A stretch of DNA of 40,070 nucleotides from JAYTQG01 sp043746815. GTDB taxonomy: Bacteria > Actinomycetota > Thermoleophilia > Miltoncostaeales > Miltoncostaeaceae. A model generated the notes under the pieces. It saw nothing but the letters and a program-made list of their open reading frames with translations. It did no database searches and was not told the DNA's origin. A program made the position numbers and the translations under genes. Where the stretch lies: positions 1-40,070 of the forward strand of contig JAYTQG010000162.1 in the NCBI GenBank assembly GCA_043746815.1, read 5' to 3'. Positions 15,501 to 22,485 of this stretch are shown piece after piece (within the stretch, counting starts at the first letter, position 1; every line of letters begins with the position of its first letter).

Positions 15501-18178
15501 GGCGCGCCGCCGAGCGCTGTTGCCTCCCGCCCGGCGGCCTCGGCGACAAGCCTGAGGAGCCAGTTGGTGACGACGTCGTTGCCCCAGTATCCCGTGTGTC
15601 CGCCCCGACCGATGCAGCCCTCGACCAGCGTTGGCGGACCGTCCTTGATCGTCCCTGGAGGCGTCGGGTCCCAGGCACCGTCGGATGCCCACAGCGAGCG
15701 GCCAACGTAGTCGCCTGCGCAGTAGAGGTTCACCCAACTTCCCGTGAGCGGCGCGAATGTGCCGGGGGCTTCCATCTCGGCCCGCACCCACTGGTATCGC
15801 ATCGGAAACCGCGCCCGGTAGATGCTGCCAAGCGGTGACCCGAAGGTCAGGAGCGACCAGGTTCCTGGCGCAGCGGCGCGCGCGTGCTGGCCCCATGGAT
15901 CCCCAAAGAGGGTGGCCGCGGTGAGGATGGTCCCTTGGCTATGGGCGACGAGCACCACACCGTCGTATGGGGCGCCGGAGCATGTGCCGCGGTTGATGTG
16001 GTCGAGCAGCGCATCAAACCGTTCCATAATTCTGCGTTTCGGCGCACGAGTATCGGCGTTGGGGGAGCGGCGAAGGTAGGTCGCGACGTCGTTACCCAGG
16101 TCCAGGAAGCGCCTGACGAACTCCAGGCCGCCGCCGACTTTGCCGAGTGCGAGGCCGGAGGGGCTGAGGACGAAACTGCGGAGCGCCAGCAGTAACGCTG
16201 CAGTGAACACGGCTCCGAGGCCGCCAGCCTTCGCTGAGCCGATCCCATCCCGGAACGGAACACTGCCAAACATCCAGGCCGAGACCACGCTTGCCGTTCC
16301 CGCGAGTGCCGCCGTGAGGAGGGCAAGCGCGGTGTACCGGCAGCCAAGCGCGTTGCCGACCCGGGTGAGGGTACGTCCGCCGTCACCGCCACCACGGCGC
16401 CGGGCGCCCAACAATGTGAGGACCACGAGTGGTGATGCAATGACCATCGCGATGAGGAGGAGGGCCCCGACCACGACTACCGTCGGGCCGAGTGGGCCGA
16501 TGGCGACCGAGAAGAGTCGCAGTGCCCATTGTCGCGGAGAATCGCTTACGGGCCGGACTGCTGCGAGTTCTGACAGGGCCTGATCGACCTCCGCTTGGGT
16601 TGAGGGAACGACCGGCGTGGGCGAGGAAGCCGGTTGTTCGTCTGGCCCGCGAGGATGAACTCCTGTCGCGGCAGGACGACGCGACAGGACGTCGAGGAGG
16701 TGCGCCTGTCCCGACCTCAAGAGCGTCGTGCATGCTTCCGGCTCCCACGAATTTTGCGTTGGCAGGCACTGGAGTCCTGGGGGCGGGGAGAATCCTCGAA
16801 ACCGGGTGACGAGAGTGCCATGGTCTGCAATGCAGAGCAGTCGGTCACCGATCTGCTCTTGTTCGGGGACGCTGCCTTCGGCCTCCGTGCCTCGATCGTT
16901 TCGGCGGTCAATGGCCTGAACCGACAGGAGTCCGTTTTCAAAGCACGGCAGGGCGATGGGCGCGGTGGAGGAACGGTCCTTGACGGAGTACGTCAGCTCG
17001 ATACGCCCCGCCGCATTCAGACATCCCTTCCGTTGTCCCTTCCGGCCGTCGGGGTGGCGGGCATCGACCAGGAAGCCGCGCGGGTCATCGGGCAAATCCT
17101 TGTTGTTCAGACACGCGACGAGTGGTTGGGAGACCTTCCAGTCGCGCCCGTCAACGGCGGCGAAGCCGGCGGTCCCAAAGGCCGCGAACACCATCGCACT
17201 GACGATGGCAAAGCCCAGTGGAGCGGCCGCAACCGAGAGCAGCGCTGTTCCGGCGGCTCGGCCGGTGTCGCGCGTTCCGGGACGACGGAGGAACGCGCGG
17301 AGGCCGAGCGTTGCGCTCGCGATTGCCGCGAGGGCGACCAGGAGCGAGACCCCAATCCAGATCCCCCGGAATGGAAACGCCACTGAGTACATGAGGGCGT
17401 TCGCGATCGCCACCGCCGGGTTGCGGGCGGCGGGCCCGAGTTGCCAGACCACCAGCGCGACGGACATGCCGGTCGCGGTAAGCCCCCAGGTGCGCGGGTG
17501 CATGACATACCAGGCTGGCGTTCGTCTTGCCTGCTGGTCTTCAGGGTGCCACCAGACACCAAATCCTGCGTCGCGGAGGCGTCCGCCGCCCCACCACGCG
17601 AGGCCCCCCAGCCCAAGGGCGATCACGCCAAGGCATGCCCAGACCAACACTGGGAACGCACTCCAGATGATCGCGATGCCGAGGCCGAGGGTCAGCCCGA
17701 AGGTGAGCAGGTGAATCGAGAGGAGTGGTACGGCCAACGCCCATCCGACGGCCTGCAACGAATTTTCGGCGGCCTGCACGCTTCGCGGGCGCCCCGGGAC
17801 GCCGCGCAACGCCTCAATTCCGATCGTCGGGAGGCCAAGAAGGAGGCCGTACAGCGTCAATAGAAATCCGCGAAGGCGATCCGGGAAGCGTGAGAGGTCC
17901 GACCACTGCATTTCGAACATGTCGATCCCGATGCCTGCCTCGCGGGCCTCAAGGTGGGCCACGGAGGTCCGGTATGTAGCCGCCGCGTGGCCGCGCGCCT
18001 CGTCTTCCGCCGTAATGATCAACTCCTCGACGGTCGCCGAACCGAACGAGGGAAGCGCGGTTAGGCGCTCCGCGACAATCCGCAGGGTCTCGCCTGGCGC
18101 GTCGTCACCGACTCCGGGAACCACGACCACGGCAACGCGGCGAGGTTCCAACGGGGGTTTGATTGTGTCTGCACTCAC
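15479..18178 (-). CDS. Large membrane protein with split alpha/beta-hydrolase (lipase-like) motifs
   Basis: An 899-residue protein whose family I do not recognise by name. The N terminus has a hydrolase-like first strand and loop (VAVVVVPGVGDDAPGET). It is followed by several transmembrane segments (about residues 100-350), a soluble Cys-containing insert (about 355-520) and further membrane segments (about 560-670). The C-terminal region has a nucleophile-elbow motif VVLVAHSQGTILTAATLFGD, then LLTFGSPLGSIYRARFP, and a late histidine in GRGGHTGYWGND. Together these look like one Ser-hydrolase fold with a membrane domain inserted. The substrate is unknown; a lipid is plausible. The last five codons (IVKGV) and the stop come from the palindromic repeat. 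Confidence 0.7.
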   Translation of the reverse strand: MSADTIKPPLEPRRVAVVVVPGVGDDAPGETLRIVAERLTALPSFGSATVEELIITAEDEARGHAAATYRTSVAHLEAREAGIGIDMFEMQWSDLSRFPDRLRGFLLTLYGLLLGLPTIGIEALRGVPGRPRSVQAAENSLQAVGWALAVPLLSIHLLTFGLTLGLGIAIIWSAFPVLVWACLGVIALGLGGLAWWGGGRLRDAGFGVWWHPEDQQARRTPAWYVMHPRTWGLTATGMSVALVVWQLGPAARNPAVAIANALMYSVAFPFRGIWIGVSLLVALAAIASATLGLRAFLRRPGTRDTGRAAGTALLSVAAAPLGFAIVSAMVFAAFGTAGFAAVDGRDWKVSQPLVACLNNKDLPDDPRGFLVDARHPDGRKGQRKGCLNAAGRIELTYSVKDRSSTAPIALPCFENGLLSVQAIDRRNDRGTEAEGSVPEQEQIGDRLLCIADHGTLVTRFRGFSPPPGLQCLPTQNSWEPEACTTLLRSGQAHLLDVLSRRPAATGVHPRGPDEQPASSPTPVVPSTQAEVDQALSELAAVRPVSDSPRQWALRLFSVAIGPLGPTVVVVGALLLIAMVIASPLVVLTLLGARRRGGGDGGRTLTRVGNALGCRYTALALLTAALAGTASVVSAWMFGSVPFRDGIGSAKAGGLGAVFTAALLLALRSFVLSPSGLALGKVGGGLEFVRRFLDLGNDVATYLRRSPNADTRAPKRRIMERFDALLDHINRGTCSGAPYDGVVLVAHSQGTILTAATLFGDPWGQHARAAAPGTWSLLTFGSPLGSIYRARFPMRYQWVRAEMEAPGTFAPLTGSWVNLYCAGDYVGRSLWASDGAWDPTPPGTIKDGPPTLVEGCIGRGGHTGYWGNDVVTNWLLRLVAEAAGREATALGGAPPIVKGV

Positions 18179-18362
18179 GGGAGGTCGACTCCGACGGCTC
18201 TGTTGCTGTGCGCCGGTCCCTCGTCGCGGTCCTGTGTCGTCCCTGCATCCCTACGAGAGGAACGTCGAGATCGTTTGATACTTCACGCCCCTAACGCGGG
18301 GTGCCCCAGCTGAGTCCGTCCTTTGCGATTGGAACGCAACCGGGCGGGTCAACCCGGCCCCC

Positions 18363-20054
18363 ATGCGGGCCGATGACATGGGCAGCATGTCCATCATTTC
18401 CGACAGTGACCGCATTGCCGCCTTCGAAGCGGCGATTAGCGCTGCCCCGTCGCCGCGCAACCGCGCGAAGGTGATGATCGAGTTTTGCGTCTACCTCGAC
18501 ACCGTGAACAACAGCGAGAAGGCCCTGACGGTCGCTCGAGAAGCCGCTGCAGTGGCGGACCAGGCTCTAGACCCCCGGCTCGTCGGCTGGGCGCTGTTCC
18601 GACAGATGATGGCGCTCCGAAATCTTGGCCGGCTGGAAGAGGTCGTCGGGCTCAGTGAGGAAACCGGCGATCAGTTCAGCTACTCCGGTGATCTGATTGG
18701 TGAGGCGAGAGTCGCCGCCCTTCTCTCGGTCGTCCATTTTTCTCTTGGAGATCACGATGAGGGAATGCAGACGCTCGTCGACTCGGCCGCCATGGTGACG
18801 CGCACCAACGTCGCGGACGTTGAGTTGGTGAACACGCTTCACTGTCAAGCCATGGCGTTCGAAGGTCTCAGTGCGTTTGATTCCGCTGTTGCGGCTGCCG
18901 AGCGCGCTCTGGCCATCGCGGAACGGCTCGAAGAGCCGTTCGAGGCTGTTTGGGCGCTGTACCGACTCGCCGATCACTTGGTCGTCTGGGCAGATTTTCT
19001 CATTCGGGGCGATGCCGGTCAGGCGGAAGCCCTGCGTGTTCGGGCAGTCGATCTGATTGACAAGGGCTTCGCGTTCGCCGAGGCGCATGTGGATGGCAGT
19101 TTTCTCGGACACCTCAACCTGACTCGCGGGCTGGCACTCATCGGCTCGGGACGGATTGAACAGGGACTAACCTGCCTCGGCCTCGCTGCCTCATCGGGCG
19201 GATTTGGGCAGGGCGCGGCGGAGCAGTCTCGGCTCGACCGGGCCCTGGGTCGTGCCTATCTCGAAAGCGGGGACCTCGATGCAGCCAGCAGCCACCTGGA
19301 CAGGTCGATGGTGGCGCTCGGGGGGACCGACCTGTTCGCGTGGATGCCCGGAACCCTGAGCGATCGGGCGGAGGTCCGCAAGCGTCAGGGAAATTTGGCG
19401 GGGGCCTTCTCGGACCTCAAGCGGGCGCTTCAGACGGCCGAGACGCTTCGCGTCGCGGAGGTCGTTGGACGCTCAAAGGGTGTGATTGGCAAGGTTGATC
19501 TGGAACTTCGCCATTTGGACGTGACACGTCGCGAATTGCGGACGGAGGTGCTGCAACGTCAGGCCATGACCGATTCCATGACCGGGATTCCAAATCGGCG
19601 GGCGCTGGATGGTGCGGGCACCGCGGCGGCCGTCTCAAACTGCGGATGCCTGTCAGTGGCCGTTGTGGACATTGACCATTTCAAGTCGATCAATGATGGC
19701 TTTGGTCACCTGACGGGCGATGCCGTCCTCAGAGGGGTTGGTGCCATCCTCGTGGACTCGGTCCGCAACGGCGTGGACCTTGCCGCGCGATACGCAGGTG
19801 ACGAGTTCGTCTTGGTGCTACTGGGAGTCGATCAGGACGCTGCGGCCGAACTCTGCGAGCGAATTCGAGTGATGATTGCGGCGCATGCGTGGGCGGAGGT
19901 GAAACCCGGTCTTGCGGTGACCGTCAGTATCGGCCTGGCGACGGGAGTGGTCCCGAACGCGTTCTGGAATCTCTTCGCGGACGCAGACAGCGCGCTGTTC
20001 GTCGCGAAGAAACAGGGACGCAATCGGTCGTCCATTTTCCAGGTCGTCGGGTAG
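18363..20054 (+). CDS. TPR-like sensor GGDEF diguanylate cyclase
   Basis: A 563-residue soluble protein. Residues about 10-390 are helical repeats of the TPR type (for example AAERALAIAERLEEPFEAVW, ALGRAYLESGDLDAASSHL and RQGNLAGAFSDLKRALQTAE). The C-terminal GGDEF domain (about 400-560) has VDIDHFKSINDGFGH and a signature YAGDEF at about 477-482. An Ala in the first position is tolerated in active cyclases. The inhibitory-site position reads NGVD, so classic RxxD feedback is absent. The start could be the ATG at 18363, 18378 or 18387. No membrane segment is present, so the TPR region probably binds a protein partner. It is followed by the duplicated tiny-ORF cassettes. Confidence 0.88.
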   Translation: MRADDMGSMSIISDSDRIAAFEAAISAAPSPRNRAKVMIEFCVYLDTVNNSEKALTVAREAAAVADQALDPRLVGWALFRQMMALRNLGRLEEVVGLSEETGDQFSYSGDLIGEARVAALLSVVHFSLGDHDEGMQTLVDSAAMVTRTNVADVELVNTLHCQAMAFEGLSAFDSAVAAAERALAIAERLEEPFEAVWALYRLADHLVVWADFLIRGDAGQAEALRVRAVDLIDKGFAFAEAHVDGSFLGHLNLTRGLALIGSGRIEQGLTCLGLAASSGGFGQGAAEQSRLDRALGRAYLESGDLDAASSHLDRSMVALGGTDLFAWMPGTLSDRAEVRKRQGNLAGAFSDLKRALQTAETLRVAEVVGRSKGVIGKVDLELRHLDVTRRELRTEVLQRQAMTDSMTGIPNRRALDGAGTAAAVSNCGCLSVAVVDIDHFKSINDGFGHLTGDAVLRGVGAILVDSVRNGVDLAARYAGDEFVLVLLGVDQDAAAELCERIRVMIAAHAWAEVKPGLAVTVSIGLATGVVPNAFWNLFADADSALFVAKKQGRNRSSIFQVVG

Positions 20055-20075
20055 GAGGACGGTCGAACATGGGAT

Positions 20076-20097
20076 TGGTCATCGCTGACCATGACCA
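20076..20097. promoter_or_regulatory. Operator-like palindrome plus direct repeat, copy 1
   Basis: TGGTCA (20076-20081) and TGACCA (20086-20091) form an inverted repeat with a 4-base spacer. A second TGACCA follows at once (20092-20097). The last half-site overlaps the candidate -35 element, as expected for a repressor or class II activator site. Confidence 0.6.
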
Positions 20098-20119
20098 TTG
20101 CGCTGGGTGGTCGTAGCGT
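20091..20119 (+). promoter_or_regulatory. Candidate promoter, copy 1
   Basis: ATGACC (20091-20096), close to the actinobacterial -35 TTGACC, is followed by a 17-base spacer and TAGCGT (20114-20119), which fits a TANNNT -10. The same pair and spacing occur in copy 2. Transcription would start at about 20125-20128. Confidence 0.45.
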
Positions 20120-20144
20120 TCCGGGTGTAAAGGTCCCCCGGAAC
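20118..20144 (+). promoter_or_regulatory. GC hairpin upstream of the ribosome binding site, copy 1
   Basis: GTTCCGGG (20118-20125) pairs perfectly with CCCGGAAC (20137-20144) around an 11-base loop. The stem is identical in copy 2, where one loop base differs. If transcription starts further upstream than the candidate promoter predicts, it would form in the leader RNA; otherwise it may be a DNA site. Confidence 0.6.
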
Positions 20145-20161
20145 GAGAAGGAGTCGCCACC

Positions 20162-20179
20162 ATGGGCTTGCTCAAGTAG
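20162..20179 (+). CDS. Five-codon ORF MGLLK, copy 1
   Basis: ATG GGC TTG CTC AAG TAG. It is preceded by AAGGAG (20148-20153) at an ideal 8-base spacing, so it is likely to be translated. The matching frame of copy 2 encodes MVILK with a TAA stop. Both keep Met, Leu-Lys and a stop at the same positions although the second, third and stop codons differ in sequence. The product would be a pentapeptide, or translation itself may be the regulatory act. Confidence 0.5.
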   Translation: MGLLK

Positions 20180-20204
20180 ATCTTCCCCCAGTTTTTGCTT
20201 TTGT

Positions 20205-20233
20205 CGACGAAGCCGCCTCGCGGCTTTTCGTCG
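20205..20233 (+). terminator. Terminator-like hairpin, copy 1
   Basis: CGACGAAGCCGC (20205-20216) pairs with GCGGC-TTTTCGTCG (20220-20233), a long stem with a 3-base loop and a small TT bulge. A T-rich stretch (20191-20202) precedes the stem and only TT follows it, so it is not a textbook intrinsic terminator. Confidence 0.5.
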
Positions 20234-20279
20234 TTAATGGGCGTCCGCGCAGGGGACGGTTTTAGGGTGCTGGGTGGGT

Positions 20280-20437
20280 TGGTCAGCGCTGACCATGACC
20301 ATTGCGGTGGGTGGTCGTAGCGTTCCGGGTGTAAAGATCCCCCGGAACAAAAGGAGTCGCCATCATGGTCATTCTCAAGTAAATCTTCCCCACGTTCTTG
20401 TACTTCGTCGACGAAGGCGCCTCGCGGCTTTTCGTCG
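20280..20437 (+). other. Tiny-ORF cassette, copy 2
   Basis: Second unit, with the same order of elements as copy 1. The operator here is a perfect 16-bp palindrome (20280-20295) followed by a second TGACCA (20296-20301). The candidate -35 is 20295-20300 and the TAGCGT -10 is 20318-20323, again 17 bases apart. The hairpin stem at 20322-20348 is unchanged, and the ribosome binding site AAGGAG (20351-20356) is again 8 bases from the ATG. The terminal hairpin (20409-20437) has one inner mismatch relative to copy 1. No gene other than the five-codon ORF is seen inside. Confidence 0.7.
20365..20382 (+). CDS. Five-codon ORF MVILK, copy 2
   Basis: ATG GTC ATT CTC AAG TAA, with AAGGAG 8 bases upstream. 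Compared with copy 1 the stop changes from TAG to TAA, preserving termination, and the following ATCTTCCCC is identical. Downstream reading in the same frame would continue IFPTFLYFV, against IFPQFLLLS in copy 1. A read-through form cannot be excluded but is not required. Confidence 0.5.
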   Translation: MVILK

Positions 20438-20864
20438 TTATGGGGTGTCAGGTTCCACGGGTGGCGCGGTCAATTCCGGAGGTTCGCAGATCGGTGCGGC
20501 GGCCGAGGCGGGTGACGGAGAGGGTCGGCCGGGGTCGCGCGCCCGGTCTCGTCGGGGTTGATGCCAGATCGGCACCGGTAGGAGACGCGCCCGCGCCCGC
20601 GATGAAGGCGGCGATCCTGTCCTTGCACGAACCGCAATCACTGTCCGCTCGGGGTGAACCGCCGAGAGGATGGTTGCGGCGAACGAACTGGGTTGGCTGG
20701 CAGGCATTGGACCAAATCACCCTCATTTCCAGGGGCCACCCCGGACCTCCTCCCGGTTCAAGCGTAGTTGGGATTCTGTGCCGGTGGATCACCCGAGCGT
20801 CTCGATTCTGCATCAGTTCGGTGGCGCACCGGCCGAGCCCTGAGAACTTATGAGAAGCCCCTGA
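20438..20864. other. Intergenic stretch without a supported gene
   Basis: About 430 bp between the second tiny-ORF cassette and the membrane GGDEF gene. Open frames exist on both strands but most give Arg/Pro/Ser-rich products. The best candidate is a minus-strand frame from an ATG at 20726 (91 residues, to 20448). It contains CGSCKDRIAAFIAGAG with a CxxC and a few other possible metal ligands, but it lacks a good ribosome binding site. I do not call it a gene. The promoter of the GGDEF gene should lie in the last part. Confidence 0.5.
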
Positions 20865-22067
20865 ATGACCGACACTTACAGTGTGAGTTCGGATACCGCG
20901 CCAATCCCGCTGGTCCCGCAGTCGCTTGTACGCGCTGAGTGCGTTCGGTTCATGTGGGCGCAGGCACTGCGCTCCATCGCGATGCTTCCGCCTGTTGTTG
21001 CCCTGATGTTGTGGATCGAGTCGCCGTACATCCCAACCACGCGCCTTGTCGCCTGGGCATCAATCATGACCGCGGCGGTCGGAACCAGCCTTGTGGCCGC
21101 GCTGGCCTACCGGATTGGCCCGTCAAGTGATTCGCCGAGGAGTCGCAGGTGGCTCTACCTGCGCTCGCTCACCGGCGCGATTCAAGGGACGGGGTGGGGG
21201 CTCTCGGCGGTGCTGATCATGCCCAGTCATTTGCACCGTGACATGCGGGTCGTCCTGATGACCTTCTTGGTTGGCATCACAACGAGCATGGTGATCGCGT
21301 ATGCCGGCAGCGGGGTGGCATACCTGTGCGCAACGCTTCCCGTCTGGATCCCCACGATCGTGGTGTTCTTCACGAGCGGTCGCCAGTTCGATGTCGCCCT
21401 CGGCGTCGGTGGTCTGTTCTTCGTTGGCGTGATGTTTCTCTACAACCACGAGATCCGAGTCCGGATCGTTGGCAACATCCGCCTCAGTTTGGAGCGGGCC
21501 GCGCTAAACGAGCATCTTGTCGAGGCCAATGCCGCGATCCATGAACTTGCCAATCGTGACGACCTGACGGGTGCTCACAACCGGCGGCACCTGATGGTCG
21601 AACTTGACCGGGAGATGGCGAGGTCCGACCGGGATGGCACGGAATTGTGGTTCGCACTCTTCGACATCGACCATTTCAAGTCCCTGAACGACATGCATGG
21701 GCACCTGGCTGGCGATACGTTCCTTCGAGCGCTGGTCGCGCGGGCCGCGTCCGAGCTTCGGATCGGCGACTGTCTCGCTCGCCACGGTGGCGAGGAGTTC
21801 GCGATCGTTCTTCCTGCCGTTGACCGCGCCGGGGCGCTTGAGTGCATCGAGCGGATCCGGTTGGCCATTGAGACCATGGACGTCTGGTCCGATGGAGCTG
21901 CTCTGCGCAGTACAGCCTCGTTTGGGCTGGCCGCGCACGAGAAGGGATCTGGCGTCGACCGACTGATGCGAGCCGCGGATGTCGCGTTGTACTCCGCCAA
22001 AGACGCGGGACGCAACCGCGTCGTCGTCTCGGCCCCTGTCGTGAATGGTCTTGGAGCGGGTGTCTGA
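20865..22067 (+). CDS. Membrane GGDEF diguanylate cyclase
   Basis: A 400-residue protein with about six transmembrane helices in residues 30-210 (for example AMLPPVVALMLWI, TAAVGTSLVAALAY and GVGGLFFVGVMFLY). A short helical linker leads to a GGDEF domain (about 230-395). The active site is intact: FDIDHFKSLNDMHGH and RHGGEEF at about 307-312. RIGD, five residues before GGEEF, is a canonical RxxD inhibitory site. It should therefore make c-di-GMP with product feedback. It ends 8 bp from the convergent DUF167 gene. Confidence 0.92.
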   Translation: MTDTYSVSSDTAPIPLVPQSLVRAECVRFMWAQALRSIAMLPPVVALMLWIESPYIPTTRLVAWASIMTAAVGTSLVAALAYRIGPSSDSPRSRRWLYLRSLTGAIQGTGWGLSAVLIMPSHLHRDMRVVLMTFLVGITTSMVIAYAGSGVAYLCATLPVWIPTIVVFFTSGRQFDVALGVGGLFFVGVMFLYNHEIRVRIVGNIRLSLERAALNEHLVEANAAIHELANRDDLTGAHNRRHLMVELDREMARSDRDGTELWFALFDIDHFKSLNDMHGHLAGDTFLRALVARAASELRIGDCLARHGGEEFAIVLPAVDRAGALECIERIRLAIETMDVWSDGAALRSTASFGLAAHEKGSGVDRLMRAADVALYSAKDAGRNRVVVSAPVVNGLGAGV

Positions 22068-22075
22068 AGGGCGTC

Positions 22076-22321
22076 TCAGGCCTCGTTCACCCGTACCCAC
22101 TTCATGCGACCCCTTGTTCCGCTCTTGATCGAGACGTTCGCTTTCGGCACACCAAAGTGCGCCGCAACCAGACCGATGAGTTCGGCGTTCGATTTGCCGT
22201 CAATCGGCGGCGATTTGATCAGCGCCGACCATTGCCCGTCATCGTTCTGGGTAAGGGATGACACCTTCGCACGCGGTTTGACCTTGACCTGAATCAGTGT
22301 GGTGTTGTCTTCTGCAGACAT
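22076..22321 (-). CDS. DUF167 (YggU-type) protein
   Basis: An 81-residue soluble protein with the DUF167 pattern: IQVKVKPRAKVSSL, WSALIKSPPIDGKSNAELIG, LVAAHFGVPKANVSIKSGT and RMKWVRV. The length is typical for this conserved bacterial family of unknown function. The ATG is at 22321. It is divergent from the TolB-like gene at 22486 and convergent with the GGDEF gene. Confidence 0.9.
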   Translation of the reverse strand: MSAEDNTTLIQVKVKPRAKVSSLTQNDDGQWSALIKSPPIDGKSNAELIGLVAAHFGVPKANVSIKSGTRGRMKWVRVNEA

Positions 22322-22485
22322 TCCCCGTCATTCTGGCTGGTGATGGATGTGGACGGGGAACCCGTGCTTGCGGGCGGATGTCTCTGTCGAAGGGTACGCG
22401 CGGGCTTCGGTCGCGGTTGCCCCTGGACGTTCCACTCGACCTTCGCGGGGTGTCAGCCAAGCGATCCCGAGATATCGTCGCGGGT

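Larger units (their letters stand above)
20076..20233 (+). other. Tiny-ORF cassette, copy 1 (operator, promoter, hairpin, ORF, terminator)
   Basis: First of two similar units about 204 bp apart, lying between two GGDEF genes. In order they hold an operator-like inverted repeat, a candidate promoter, a hairpin, a ribosome binding site, a five-codon ORF and a terminator-like hairpin. Identity to copy 2 is very high from the operator through the ribosome binding site and again in the last hairpin. It is lower within and just after the ORF. The layout looks like a small independent transcription unit. I know of no described family with this organisation. Confidence 0.7.

Noticed and set aside
20076..20437. 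c-di-GMP riboswitch as an explanation for the duplicated cassettes
   Set aside because: The conserved GEMM core segments are not present, and the elements do not lead directly into a normal gene.
20398..20853. 151-codon plus-strand frame starting inside the second tiny-ORF cassette
   Set aside because: It begins at a TTG inside the terminator-like hairpin region without a ribosome binding site and yields Arg/Pro/Ser-rich sequence.
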